From assembly GCF_009849585.1 (NCBI RefSeq), contig NZ_VCRN01000003.1:62001-126000 (forward strand): a stretch of DNA of 64,000 bases, given 5' to 3'. The translations under genes were made by a program, and so were the position numbers. Position 1 is the stretch's first letter; every line of letters starts with the position of its first letter. The notes beneath the pieces are model-generated. The model was not told where the DNA came from. It did no database searches and saw nothing but the letters and a program-made list of their open reading frames with translations. This stretch comes from Bacillus sp. ZZV12-4809 (GTDB lineage: Bacteria > Bacillota > Bacilli > Bacillales > Cytobacillaceae). Shown here in pieces: positions 53,913 to 62,883 of the stretch.

Positions 53913-54590
53913 TTGCGTGAAAAGGAAGCTTTAAAGGAAGAAATACTGAATGCCTATCAATTCAGGCATGCGACAAAGGAATTTGATCCAAATAAAAAAA
54001 TTCCCGAAGAAGATTTCAAGTTTATATTAGAGACAGGCCGTCTGTCACCAAGTTCATTTGGCTTTGAACCATGGCGTTTTGTGGTTGTTCAGAATCAGGA
54101 GCTCCGTGAGAAAATTAAAAATGCAGCCTGGGGAGCATTCGGTAAACTGCCTGAAGCCAGCCACTTTGTTTTAATCCTGGCAAGAACAAAAAATGATACT
54201 AAATATGACTCGCAGTATTTGAAGGATCATTTTAAAAATACTCTCGGGATGCCGGAAGAGATGATGGAGAAATATTTGCAGCGGATCGAGGAATTTCAGA
54301 AGTCCGATTTTGATCTTCTGGAAGGAGATCGGCCTCTTTTTGACTGGGCCTGTAAACAAAGCTACATCGCACTTGGGAATATGATGACCGCCGCTGCACA
54401 AATTGGCATAGATTCCTGCCCAATTGAGGGGTTTGACATTGAAAAAATGAATAAGCTGCTAAATGAGGAAGGCTTGCTTGAAGAAGGCAGCTTCGGGCTG
54501 TCGGTAATGTGTGCCTTTGGGTATAGAGTGAAGGATCCTAGGCCAAAAACACGCAGACCATTCGATGATATTGTAAAATGGATTGATTAG
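53913..54590 (+). CDS. NAD(P)H-dependent nitroreductase, YfkO/NfsB-like
   Basis: About 225 residues. TTG 53913 is nine bases after AAGGAG; the frame is open upstream without a site. FMN-binding features: the start YQFRHATKEFDPNKKIPEED (about residues 13-32), TGRLSPSSFGFEPWRFVVV, ALGNMMTAAAQIGIDSCPIEGFD and the C-terminal FGYR. It reduces nitro compounds or quinones in the cytosol with FMN. The family is broad and the physiological substrate is open. It ends at a perfect terminator. Confidence 0.88.
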   Translation: MREKEALKEEILNAYQFRHATKEFDPNKKIPEEDFKFILETGRLSPSSFGFEPWRFVVVQNQELREKIKNAAWGAFGKLPEASHFVLILARTKNDTKYDSQYLKDHFKNTLGMPEEMMEKYLQRIEEFQKSDFDLLEGDRPLFDWACKQSYIALGNMMTAAAQIGIDSCPIEGFDIEKMNKLLNEEGLLEEGSFGLSVMCAFGYRVKDPRPKTRRPFDDIVKWID

Positions 54591-54620
54591 GAAAAGAGCA
54601 TTAACTCTTTTCCTTTTTTT
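54590..54620 (+). terminator. Terminator of the nitroreductase gene
   Basis: GGAAAAGAG (54590-54598) pairs with CTCTTTTCC (54605-54613), followed by seven T. Confidence 0.85.
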
Positions 54621-54702
54621 ATTGTTTAAAAAAGGAAATTAAAAGTATGGCTAGAAGATCTTATTAGAAATCAATCGGCCTGTATAGGAAGGGAACTTAT
54701 CT

Positions 54703-55644
54703 ATGAAGATACCGAAGGAAAAATTTGAAAAGACAAGCAGATGGATAAAAAGAAATGCAAGGCCTCTGGAATCAGCCCTATGGTCTTATCATTTTGAGGA
54801 TCGTAACGATGAAAGGGTAATAGAGTGTATTGAAGCGTTTCAGAATGAAGACGGAGGATTTGGACATGGCATTGAACCGGATTTCTGGTCACCTCATTCG
54901 TCACCAATGGCTTCCTGGGCTGCCGGACAAATTTTACTGGACATTGAAGCAAAGCCCGAGTTGAATGTAGTACAAAAACTAGTAAATTATTTAGAAAGCA
55001 GCTATATGCATGAGAAGTATATGTGGCCATCTGTGATGCCTTCTAACAATGACTACCCGCATGCTCCATGGTGGCATTGGACCGAGAATGTCCAGGACAA
55101 TTGGTCTTATAATCCGAGCGCAGAGCTCGCCGGGTTTTTATTGCATTGGTCAGCACCTGGAAGCAGTGCTGCTGAAATAGGATGGAAAACCGTAAAAAGT
55201 GCAATTGACTATTTAATGAAAGCAGATGAGATGGATAGACATCAAATAAATAATTTTCAGCAGCTGGTTAAGCTGATGCCTGGGCAGGAAACTGAATTCG
55301 ATTCAAGAATTCATTACTCGCTCAAGGAAACGGCTGAAAAAGTGAATGCACTTGCTTATCAAGCTGCCGGTAAGAGTAAAGCAGTATGGTCAGAAGGCTA
55401 TGTAGCCACTCCATTGGATTTTGCTGAGCAGCCTGAGGACTTTCTTTCTATGGAATTTGGAACGTACATAAATGATAATCTTGATTTCTATATTGAGCAG
55501 CTTTCAAATGAAGGGACTTGGGACATTAACTGGAGCTGGGGACAATTTGAAAATGAGTTCCCGGTTGCACGCAATCATTGGAAAGGGATACTTGCAGTTA
55601 AACGATATAAAATATTGCATTCGTTTGGAAGACTTGACGATTAA
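54703..55644 (+). CDS. Prenyltransferase/squalene-oxidase-repeat-like hypothetical protein
   Basis: 313 residues from ATG 54703. The motif FQNEDGGFGHGIEPDFW (about residues 46-62) has the QW-type repeat (Q...GG.G.) of alpha/alpha toroid proteins. Further helices are tryptophan-rich (PWWHWTENVQDNWSYN, WDINWSWGQFENEFP). There is no signal peptide. Terpene cyclases are much longer, and the catalytic DxDD motif is absent, so the function is unclear; a sugar-binding or lyase-like toroid is another possibility. It overlaps nothing but is 17 bases from a GNAT gene. Confidence 0.7.
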   Translation: MKIPKEKFEKTSRWIKRNARPLESALWSYHFEDRNDERVIECIEAFQNEDGGFGHGIEPDFWSPHSSPMASWAAGQILLDIEAKPELNVVQKLVNYLESSYMHEKYMWPSVMPSNNDYPHAPWWHWTENVQDNWSYNPSAELAGFLLHWSAPGSSAAEIGWKTVKSAIDYLMKADEMDRHQINNFQQLVKLMPGQETEFDSRIHYSLKETAEKVNALAYQAAGKSKAVWSEGYVATPLDFAEQPEDFLSMEFGTYINDNLDFYIEQLSNEGTWDINWSWGQFENEFPVARNHWKGILAVKRYKILHSFGRLDD

Positions 55645-55661
55645 TAAATGAGGTGAGAATG

Positions 55662-56471
55662 ATGAAACTAGTGATGAAAACGGACTTGGCTGTGAGGCTG
55701 GATCAGGCAGAGACTGATGTGCTGCACTCCAGATTGACGGCTATTCAAAATAGGGACGGAAATCCAATGGGCGTGGAAATTAAAAGAATTGGCAGGACAA
55801 CAGCGTTTACTGCCAATAATATGCCGGGACCAGCCTTCAATCTTGTAAAAGGTTTCAGTGAAGCAGATGCAGAGGTCCTGGATCAATTAATAGATTTCTA
55901 TCAGGAAAAAAGAATACCGGTTCGATTGGAGATCACCCCATCTAACGGATCATCAGAATTACTGAAGCTGCTTCACCAAAAAGGGTTCTATCAATGTGAT
56001 TTCCATACCACTTTATATGCGGAAACATCAAGTCTGGAAGACACTCCGATACATGCCGATATTGATATACGCAGGATGCAAAGAAGCGACTTTCATCTTT
56101 TCGGTGAGCTATATACAAAGGGATTTGGCTTGCCTGGATTTCTAAGCCAGGGGATAGCTGAAAATAATGAAGTTCTTTATAACAATAAAAACTGGTTCTT
56201 TTACCTTGCCCTTGTAAACAATGAATCAGCTGGAATAGGGGTTGTTTATATCGAAGAGAGAACAGCGAGTCTTGCGGCTGCAGCTGTTTTGCCAGCTTTC
56301 AGGAACAGGGGGGTACATGGGGCGCTAATACAAGCCCGAATTTACCAGGCGATTACCAATAATTCCGAACTTGTGACTGGGCAGGCAAGGTTTGGTTCAG
56401 TTAGCCAGAACAATATGGAAAAAGCAGGTCTGAAAATTGGATATACAAAAGCGATTTGGACAAGGGAATAA
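55662..56471 (+). CDS. GNAT family acetyltransferase
   Basis: About 269 residues. GAGGTGAG precedes a pair of ATGs at 55659 and 55662; the latter has the better spacing. The N-terminal 120 residues form a degenerate GNAT-like domain. The C-terminal 140 residues hold the acetyl-CoA region (IEERTASLAAAAVLPAFRNR, then GVHGALIQARI), giving a tandem-GNAT layout. It ends five bases before a second, broken GNAT gene. Substrate unknown. Confidence 0.78.
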   Translation: MKLVMKTDLAVRLDQAETDVLHSRLTAIQNRDGNPMGVEIKRIGRTTAFTANNMPGPAFNLVKGFSEADAEVLDQLIDFYQEKRIPVRLEITPSNGSSELLKLLHQKGFYQCDFHTTLYAETSSLEDTPIHADIDIRRMQRSDFHLFGELYTKGFGLPGFLSQGIAENNEVLYNNKNWFFYLALVNNESAGIGVVYIEERTASLAAAAVLPAFRNRGVHGALIQARIYQAITNNSELVTGQARFGSVSQNNMEKAGLKIGYTKAIWTRE

Positions 56472-56475
56472 ACCC

Positions 56476-56923
56476 ATGCAGGAAAGGGAGCTTCACATAT
56501 ATACCAGAGAGGCAGCTAATGAGGATATTCCTCATCTTGCCAGACTAATGGTATCCGGTATCAAGGGAGCAAATGGAAAAGAGGCTGAATGCCATTTCTT
56601 TACATCCTGATTACTATACAATAGTGGCTTGCTTGAAAGATAAAGTGATCGGAATGGCTGGATTCCATATTGGTCTTTTATATAATGCAGACGGCATTCA
56701 TATCCGGATCCTTGCCTTAGTTACAGATAAAGAGTACAGAGGAATCGGAGCAGGGAAGAAGCTGATGCAGGCTGTTGAACATTATGCAGAACAATTGGGG
56801 GCAGCAGCAATCGTTTTTAATAGCGGTAACAGAGCAGTACGCAAAAATGCACATCAATTTTATATAAGATTGGGTTTTCAGGCAAAGAGTACAGGCTTTG
56901 TGAAAAATCTTTCTTCCGTTTAA
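56476..56923 (+). pseudogene. GNAT acetyltransferase with an internal frameshifting deletion
   Basis: Reading from ATG 56476 gives MQERELHIYTREAANED then IPHLARLM, a normal GNAT N-terminus, and the frame then runs to a stop near 56608. A second frame entering near 56550 gives YPVSREQMEKRLNAISLHPD and continues to 56923 with the acetyl-CoA loop KEYRGIGAGKKLM. A loss of about 11 bases between LARLM and YPVS would explain the break. ATG 56573 has GGGAG upstream and could still give a 116-residue C-terminal product. Confidence 0.8.
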
Positions 56924-56945
56924 AAGAATTCGGGACTAGTAGGGC

Positions 56946-56976
56946 AAGCCAGGCGATTCAGCAACCTGGTTTCTTT
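56946..56976 (+). terminator. Terminator after the GNAT pseudogene
   Basis: AAGCCAGG (56946-56953) pairs with CCTGGTTT (56965-56972) with one G-T pair, then a short T-rich tail. Confidence 0.6.
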
Positions 56977-57120
56977 GCTATCTATACATGTATCGATTCT
57001 ACTTTTAAAAAAGAATAAGTTTAACATGTTCGGCTGAAGAGGTAAATATTAAATATCACCGATATTCTTCCTCAGAATGGGAAAAAATACGTTTTATGAT
57101 GTACAGACTAGGAGACAATC

Positions 57121-58077
57121 ATGATTAGAATACAAGCTGTTAATAAGAAAAATGAATTGAAGAATGATATTACTTTAGAGAGGCTGAAAGCGGAGTGGGA
57201 AAGTTATAAGTGGTTCTGGGTTGATTTTGATCAGCCAACCGAGACGGAGACAGCTGAACTTGAAAGGACTTTTCACTTTCATCCCCTGGCCATTGAGGAT
57301 TGTGTAGTCAAACTTCAGCGCCCTAAAATGGACTATTATGAAGACTATAGCTTTTTTGTCACCCATAGCTTAAATCATATAAATGAGGATAAACAGGAGA
57401 TTAACTTTTTTATCGGTTCTAATTACATAGTATCCTACCATCATGAATCATCCAGGGAAATGAATGATGTTTGGGAAAGGCTTAACTTAAGTAAGAAGAT
57501 TAATAAGTGGGATCCTTATCTGGTTATGTACCATATCATTGATAAAATAGTGGATAATTACTTTCCCATTGTTTATCAGCTGGAAGATCGCCTGAGTCTC
57601 ATTGAAGATAATCCTAACGATGAAACAATGGAAGAATTATTGGAGAAATTATTTGATATACGCCATCATTTATTGCAAATCCGGTATACAGTGATTCCAA
57701 TGAGGGATTTAATCTATCGGGTCATTAATTCCCATAGGCTTAAGGGTGTCAAGGAAAGATACGAATATTTTGCAGATATTCATGACCACTTATTGAAATT
57801 AACTGAAATGATTGATGAAAACAGGGAATTGACGACTGATATCCGTGACAGTTATTTATCGATCAACTCCCACCAGACTAACCGGGTGATGAGAGTTCTT
57901 ACCGTGATAACCACCATTTTCATGCCATTAACTTTTATAGCGGGCATTTATGGAATGAATTTTGAAAACATGCCGGAATTATCCTGGAAATATGGATATT
58001 TTGAAACTCTGTTATTAATGTTTATGATTGCCATGGGCATGTTTTGGTGGTTTAAGAGAAAGGGCTGGTTCAGATAA
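57121..58077 (+). CDS. corA: CorA-like magnesium/metal transporter
   Basis: 318 residues from ATG 57121 with TAGGAG upstream. A long cytosolic domain (DFDQPTETETAELERTFHFH, PLAIEDCVVKLQRPKMDYY) is followed by the stalk helix and two C-terminal membrane segments. The CorA selectivity motif GMN appears in GIYGMNFENMPE (about residues 286-297). It is expected to be a pentameric Mg2+ or Co2+ channel. No M-box-like leader is recognised in the short upstream region. Confidence 0.92.
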   Translation: MIRIQAVNKKNELKNDITLERLKAEWESYKWFWVDFDQPTETETAELERTFHFHPLAIEDCVVKLQRPKMDYYEDYSFFVTHSLNHINEDKQEINFFIGSNYIVSYHHESSREMNDVWERLNLSKKINKWDPYLVMYHIIDKIVDNYFPIVYQLEDRLSLIEDNPNDETMEELLEKLFDIRHHLLQIRYTVIPMRDLIYRVINSHRLKGVKERYEYFADIHDHLLKLTEMIDENRELTTDIRDSYLSINSHQTNRVMRVLTVITTIFMPLTFIAGIYGMNFENMPELSWKYGYFETLLLMFMIAMGMFWWFKRKGWFR

Positions 58078-58087
58078 TGTAGGGTAT

Positions 58088-58124
58088 AAGGCAGAATGCA
58101 TTTTAATATGCATCTGCCTTTTAT
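58088..58124 (+). terminator. Terminator of the corA gene
   Basis: AAGGCAG (58088-58094) and ATGCA (58096-58100) pair with TGCAT (58109-58113) and CTGCCTT (58114-58120) around one bulged base, followed by T. Confidence 0.75.
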
Positions 58125-58148
58125 TTGTGTTTTGAGCTATTGATAGTT

Positions 58149-59348
58149 CTATTCCTTTATCAATTGATACAGTGTTAACATATCATTTTTGCCGAAGATT
58201 TTCGGCACAGGGTACAAGGGATTGGCTTCCTTCAAGGCACGTTCAGCCATTAACGGAATGTCATTATCTATAATTCCGCTCACCCTTTGTGGAATCTCCA
58301 TTTTATGGTTAAGGGCTTTTATGCTGCTGATAAAGCTTTTTGCATTTTCTCCATCTGAAGCTGCAGGATCACCAATACCTGCAGCTATTGCTAATTCAGC
58401 TAAAGGTTCCCAGACTGTCTCTCCGTAATACTCCAGTACATAAGGAAGAATGACGGCATTAGCCAAACCGTGAGGGACCGAATAAAATCCTCCCAGCGTA
58501 TGGGCGATAGCATGAACATTGCCGACATATGATCGCGTAAAAGCCAGTCCTGCAAGATATGCAGCCTTTTGCATGCTGGCTCTTGCATCCAGGTTTTCTC
58601 CATTCACATATGTTTCGTAAAGATTATCGTAAATCAGCCTGACTGCATCAATACTGAATTTTCTGGTCTCTGCAGTCGTGCTTCTCCCAATGTACGCTTC
58701 TATGGCATGAGTCATTGCATCCATACCGGTTGCAGCTGTGATATGAGGCGGCAGCTTAATGGTAATCAATGGGTCAAGAACGGCATAATGAGGGATTAAG
58801 TTCAAATCAATGATTGCGTATTTCTCATGTGACCGGCTGTCCGTAATGACCGCTGCAACAGTGGCTTCACTTCCAGTGCCTGCTGTAGTCGGAACGGCAA
58901 AAAGGGGAGGGAGAGCTTTTCTGACCTTAAATTGGCCTTTCATTTGCGGAATGCTTTTCTCAGGCCTCACAGCTCTGGCACCAACGCCTTTAGCACAATC
59001 CATTGGCGAACCCCCGCCAAATGCAAGAATACCCTGGCAATTTTTCTTGATATATACCTCAAGTGCTTCTTCAATATTACTAATTGTTGGATTAGGAATG
59101 GTCTTATCATAAATATGGTATTCAATATTTCTTTTCTGTAAACTTAATAGCAAACCATCCATCAGGCCAAGAGCAGTGATGCCGCTGTCAGTGACAATCA
59201 AAATTCTGCTGATTTCTTTCTGTTTAATTATATCCGGCAGTCTGTCCAGGCTATTGGGTCCTTCGATTAACTCCGGTTCCCGCCATGGCAGAAAAGGGGA
59301 TAGCAGCTTGTAGGTTTTCTGGTATATTCGGCAGTATGCATTGTACAT
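58149..59348 (-). CDS. Iron-containing alcohol dehydrogenase
   Basis: 399 residues from ATG 59348 with GGAGGT upstream. NAD-binding motif FGGGSPMDCAKG (about residues 107-118), VPTTAGTGSEAT, then metal ligands: Asp in LDPLITIKLPP region and the three His of GMDAMTHAIEAY, AIAHTLGGFYSVPHGLANAV. Fe-ADH enzymes reduce aldehydes or oxidise alcohols; here a role in removing reactive aldehydes beside the quinone-stress cluster is possible. It is divergent from that cluster and has its own promoter. Confidence 0.9.
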   Translation of the reverse strand: MYNAYCRIYQKTYKLLSPFLPWREPELIEGPNSLDRLPDIIKQKEISRILIVTDSGITALGLMDGLLLSLQKRNIEYHIYDKTIPNPTISNIEEALEVYIKKNCQGILAFGGGSPMDCAKGVGARAVRPEKSIPQMKGQFKVRKALPPLFAVPTTAGTGSEATVAAVITDSRSHEKYAIIDLNLIPHYAVLDPLITIKLPPHITAATGMDAMTHAIEAYIGRSTTAETRKFSIDAVRLIYDNLYETYVNGENLDARASMQKAAYLAGLAFTRSYVGNVHAIAHTLGGFYSVPHGLANAVILPYVLEYYGETVWEPLAELAIAAGIGDPAASDGENAKSFISSIKALNHKMEIPQRVSGIIDNDIPLMAERALKEANPLYPVPKIFGKNDMLTLYQLIKE

Positions 59349-59396
59349 ATTCTTACCTCCGTTTATTTGTCGGAAGATTCTAATAATATAATTCAT

Positions 59397-59425
59397 ATAT
59401 TCCTTTATGTTTAAGAAGATGTCAA
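59397..59425 (-). promoter_or_regulatory. SigA-type promoter of the iron alcohol dehydrogenase gene
   Basis: On the minus strand TTGACA (59425-59420)-N17-GAATAT (59402-59397), about 50 bases before the start codon. Confidence 0.55.
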
Positions 59426-59475
59426 TATGCTGAATCAACTAGGATAGATCTAACTTCGTTACTGTTTCTGAAAGA

Positions 59476-59504
59476 TTGACATTAGTAAATATGTATTTTA
59501 TAAT
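59476..59504 (+). promoter_or_regulatory. Consensus SigA promoter of the quinone-stress cluster
   Basis: TTGACA (59476-59481)-N17-TATAAT (59499-59504) is a perfect consensus. Transcription would start about 59511, inside the operator described next. Confidence 0.8.
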
Positions 59505-59522
59505 TATCTCGAATTCAAGATA
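59505..59522 (+). promoter_or_regulatory. MhqR-type operator
   Basis: TATCTCGAATTCAAGATA matches the MhqR consensus recalled from B. subtilis (tATCTcgaAtTCgAGATa) at all but one position and covers the transcription start. A weaker copy, about 14 of 18 positions, lies at 59549-59566. The repressor gene is not in the window. Confidence 0.8.
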
Positions 59523-59630
59523 AATCATTTCGAAGTAACAAGCTTAATTATCTTGAATTAATAATATTTGACTTAAAATGAGTTTCATAGATTGAATTCT
59601 GGTTACATTAAAGAAGAAGAGGTGTTAAAA

Positions 59631-60570
59631 GTGAACAGAAAAACCAGTGGAATCCATCATATCAGCGCAATCGTCGGCCATCCGCAGGAAAATGCCGATT
59701 TCTATGCAGGCGTATTAGGTTTAAGGATGGTCAAACAGACTGTGAATTTTGATGACCCGGGCACTTATCACCTGTATTTTGGCAATAAGGAAGGGAAGCC
59801 AGGAACCATCATCACCTTCTTCCCATGGGCCAATGCCTTACGGGGAGTCATTGGGGATGGCCAGGTTGGGGTCACCTCCTATGCTATTCCAAAAGATGCC
59901 CTTGAATTCTGGAAGGACCGGTTGGCGAAATTTAAAATCTCTTACACAATCGAAAAAAGATTCAGTGAAGAATCAATAAGATTTCATGATCCGCATGGTC
60001 TCGTATTAGAAATGGTTGAAAGAGATGAGGGTGAGCCAAATACTTGGTCATTTGCAGGCATCACTCCTGATGTTGCAGTTAAAGGCTTTGCAGGGGCCAC
60101 TCTTTATTCATCCCAGCCGGAACAAACAGCACATCTGCTCGAAAAAGTAATGGGTATAGAGCGAATGGGGGAAGAGGGAGGAAATGATCCGATTCAAATC
60201 CTCAGCAGAAATCGGCAATGTCATAGATCTGAAAAAGATCACCGGCAAGCGTGGAAAGATGGGTGTCGGCACTGTCCATCATATCGCCTGGCGGGCAGAA
60301 GATAACCAGGCCCAATTGGAGTGGCAGGAATATGTGAGGTCCAATGGTTATGGAGTAACTCCAGTAAAGGATCGGAAATATTTTAATGCTATTTATTTTC
60401 GGGAGCATGGGGAGATTCTTTTTGAAATTGCAACGGACCCGCCAGGATTTACGCATGATGAATCGTCCGGAAAAATGGGTGAAAAGCTGATGCTGCCTGA
60501 ACAATATGAGACTATGCGAAGTCGCATCGAGCGAAAATTAATTCCTATTAAAGTCAGGGAACTGGAATAA
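59631..60570 (+). pseudogene. mhqO: MhqO-like ring-cleaving dioxygenase, frameshifted
   Basis: GTG 59631 follows AGAGGTG. The first frame gives two VOC modules worth of sequence up to MGEEGG near 60180: GIHHISAIVGHPQENADFYA with the metal His, then TITFFPWANA and FHDPHGLVLEMVE. It then shifts: the second frame begins IRFKSSAEIG at 60187 and continues to 60570 with VHHIAWRAEDN and the final Glu ligand in GEILFEIATDPPGF. One base change in length restores the family sequence. ATG 60184 directly follows GGGAGG, so a separate C-terminal piece could be made. Intact relatives (about 312 residues) cleave catechols and quinols. Confidence 0.85.
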
Positions 60571-60590
60571 ACCTTAGAGAGGAAGATACG

Positions 60591-61193
60591 ATGAAACACA
60601 TATTTCAAAAAGGAAAGAATCCTTCAAAGCCTGTATTATTGCTGCTTCACGGAACGGGAGGAACAGAAACTGACCTGCTTCCGCTTGCAGGTCATATAGA
60701 TCCGGATGCTTCTGTTCTTAGTGTGCGCGGTAATGTGCTGGAAAATGGGATGCCGAGATTTTTCCGCAGACTGGCAGAAGGTGTCTTTGATGAAAAAGAT
60801 CTGATTTTCCGCACGAAAGAGTTGAACGATTTCTTAAATGAAGCTGCCCAAAATTACGATTTTGACCGTGAAAACATCGTGGCAATTGGCTATTCAAATG
60901 GAGCTAATATTGCAGGAAGTTTATTATTCCATCATGAGAACGCTTTAAGAGCGGCCATTTTGCACCATCCGATGGTTCCAAGGCGAGGTGTTAAACTGCC
61001 TGATCTTAGCGGAACATCCGTATTTATAGCAGCCGGAACCAATGATCCCATTTGTCCCGCAGAAGAATCCACTGATTTACAGTCTTTATTGGAAAGCGCT
61101 GGAGCGAAGGCAGAACTTCACTGGGAAAATTTTGGACACCAATTAACTATGGGTGAAGTGGAGGCTGCTGCCCGCTGGTATAAACAAATATAA
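60591..61193 (+). CDS. mhqD: MhqD-like carboxylesterase (alpha/beta hydrolase)
   Basis: 200 residues from ATG 60591 with AGAGAGG upstream. The oxyanion region is LLLHGTGGTETDL (about residue 18), the nucleophile Ser is in GYSNGAN (about 102), the acid is in AAGTNDPICP and the His in FGHQLTMGE. This is the phospholipase/carboxylesterase type seen in MhqD of B. subtilis, which protects against methylhydroquinone and catechol stress. It is transcribed with the dioxygenase and the quinone reductase from the MhqR-type promoter. Confidence 0.9.
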   Translation: MKHIFQKGKNPSKPVLLLLHGTGGTETDLLPLAGHIDPDASVLSVRGNVLENGMPRFFRRLAEGVFDEKDLIFRTKELNDFLNEAAQNYDFDRENIVAIGYSNGANIAGSLLFHHENALRAAILHHPMVPRRGVKLPDLSGTSVFIAAGTNDPICPAEESTDLQSLLESAGAKAELHWENFGHQLTMGEVEAAARWYKQI

Positions 61194-61304
61194 TGATTGT
61201 TATTAAAGTGTATGAAAAGGGAAGAGGATGAAAGAATAGGGAGTGCTGTTATGGGAATCCTATCAAGGTTATTTGGAAATTCAACCAAAAAGGAGACGAT
61301 TAAC

Positions 61305-61916
61305 ATGGAAGACGTAAAATTGGCGGTCATTTTTTACAGCATGGGCGGAACAAACTACCAATTGTCTAAGTGGGCGGAGGAAGGCGGCAAAGAAGCTGGT
61401 GCGGAAGTAAAAGTGTTTAAGGTCCCGGAACTGGCACCTCAATCTGCCATTGAAGGCAATCCAGCATGGAAAGCAACTATTGAAGCGACAAAGGATGTCC
61501 CTGAAATTAAGCCTGACGATCTTGAATGGGCAGACGCCATCATATTCAGTGTACCTACCCGTTTCGGAAATATGCCTTCCCAAATGAAGCAGTTCCTTGA
61601 TACAACCGGAGGTCTCTGGGCAAAAGGAAAGCTTATGAATAAGGCAGTAAGTGCAATGACATCAGCTCAAAATCCGCATGGAGGCCAGGAAGCAACGATT
61701 CTGTCTCTTTACACTACAATGTATCACTGGGGAGCGATTGTGGCTGCTCCTGGCTACACCGATCCGGTTCTTTTTGGAGCAGGCGGCAATCCATATGGAA
61801 CAAGCGTAACAGTTGATCAGGATGGAAAAATGATTGAAGATGTGAAGGAAGCTGTTAAGCATCAGGCGAAAAGAACTGTCACAGTTGCCAGCTGGATTAA
61901 AAAAGGTAACCAATAA
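61305..61916 (+). CDS. WrbA-like NAD(P)H:quinone oxidoreductase
   Basis: 203 residues if started at ATG 61305 (AAAAAGGAG upstream), the usual family N-terminus MEDVKLAVIFYS. ATG 61251, with GGGAGTG, would add 18 residues (MGILSRLFGN and on) and is possible. FMN-binding: FYSMGGTNYQLSKWA (about residues 10-24), SVPTRFGNMPSQMKQFLDTT and the C-terminal PGYTDP. It reduces quinones by two electrons, avoiding radicals, which suits its position in the quinone-stress cluster. Confidence 0.88.
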   Translation: MEDVKLAVIFYSMGGTNYQLSKWAEEGGKEAGAEVKVFKVPELAPQSAIEGNPAWKATIEATKDVPEIKPDDLEWADAIIFSVPTRFGNMPSQMKQFLDTTGGLWAKGKLMNKAVSAMTSAQNPHGGQEATILSLYTTMYHWGAIVAAPGYTDPVLFGAGGNPYGTSVTVDQDGKMIEDVKEAVKHQAKRTVTVASWIKKGNQ

Positions 61917-61924
61917 TTAAAGAG

Positions 61925-61954
61925 GGAGCAATTGTTTTTGCAGTTGCTCCTTTT
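61925..61954 (+). terminator. Terminator after the quinone reductase gene
   Basis: GGAGCAATTG (61925-61934) pairs with CAGTTGCTCC (61941-61950) with one G-T pair, then TTTT. Some readthrough into the pirin gene is possible. Confidence 0.75.
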
Positions 61955-61976
61955 CAAATATAGGGAGAGGTGGCAT

Positions 61977-62822
61977 ATGGTGAATAAAAGAAATACCAAA
62001 CGGGCTATTGCTTCAGTCAGGAATGTGACATTGCAGGAGCACAGTCCCATCCATGCAGCAGGACCTGTAATAGAACCGGGAAATTGGGAGAAGTATGATC
62101 CCTTTCTGCTGATGATGGAAGATAAATTTCAAAAAGGAGCGTTTGACGTTCATCCCCATCGCGGAATTGAGACAGTCACTTATGTTATTAAAGGAGCCAT
62201 TGAGCACTATGACAGTCATTCCGGTGAGGGCGGTGTATTAGGGCCAGGAGATGTCCAATGGATGACAGCTGGCAGCGGGGTTGTTCACAATGAAGTGCCG
62301 TCAGAAGGAATAACTGCCCATTCGCTGCAGCTGTGGATCAATCTTCCGCGGGAGAAGAAAATGACTTCACCAAGATATCAAAACCTCAAAGGCAGTGACG
62401 TACCTGTCTGGGAGGAAGAGGGTGCTGTTATTAAGGTCTTCTCTGGTTCCTCCAAGGGTGTTGTATCTCCAACCTTAAATCATGTGCCTGTCACAATGGT
62501 TGAAGTAAGGATAGAAAAAGGCGCTAAAGTTTCACTGGACCTGCCTGGGAGCTACAAAGGCTTTATTTATATTATAGAGGGCAGCGGGATTTTTGGGGAA
62601 AATGGTGTTCAAGGGGCCAATAGCCAGGTCCTTGAATTGGAACATGGCGGAAACGGTGAAAGTGAAATAGCCGTTAAAGCCGAAGAGCCTATGCGGTTTC
62701 TGCTGTATGCAGGCGATCCGGTCAAAGAGCAGGTTGTGGCACGTGGACCGTTTGTTATGAATACAGAAGAAGAAATACGGACCGCTTATAGAGAATATAT
62801 GAATGGGACCTTTCTAAAATAA
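61977..62822 (+). CDS. Pirin family protein
   Basis: 281 residues. ATG 61977 follows GGGAGAGG. The N-terminal cupin has HPHRGIETVTYVIKG (metal ligands His-His, about residues 54-68) and GSGVVHNEVP with the third His and Glu; the C-terminal pirin domain follows. Pirins bind iron, and some act as quercetinases that open flavonoid rings. Beside dioxygenase, esterase and quinone reductase genes, a role in detoxifying phenolics or quinones is likely. Confidence 0.88.
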   Translation: MVNKRNTKRAIASVRNVTLQEHSPIHAAGPVIEPGNWEKYDPFLLMMEDKFQKGAFDVHPHRGIETVTYVIKGAIEHYDSHSGEGGVLGPGDVQWMTAGSGVVHNEVPSEGITAHSLQLWINLPREKKMTSPRYQNLKGSDVPVWEEEGAVIKVFSGSSKGVVSPTLNHVPVTMVEVRIEKGAKVSLDLPGSYKGFIYIIEGSGIFGENGVQGANSQVLELEHGGNGESEIAVKAEEPMRFLLYAGDPVKEQVVARGPFVMNTEEEIRTAYREYMNGTFLK

Positions 62823-62831
62823 GATACGGGT

Positions 62832-62860
62832 GAGGAGCAGTCTATGGCTGCTCTTATTTC
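62832..62860 (+). terminator. Terminator of the pirin gene
   Basis: GAGCAG (62835-62840) pairs with CTGCTC (62848-62853), extended by weaker pairs, followed by a T-rich tail. Confidence 0.6.
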
Positions 62861-62883
62861 TTGATATAAATGCAGACATTCTG

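Noticed and set aside
56978-57120. M-box magnesium riboswitch before corA
   Set aside because: The region is short and I see no M-box-like paired elements; only a short palindrome and the ribosome binding site are clear.
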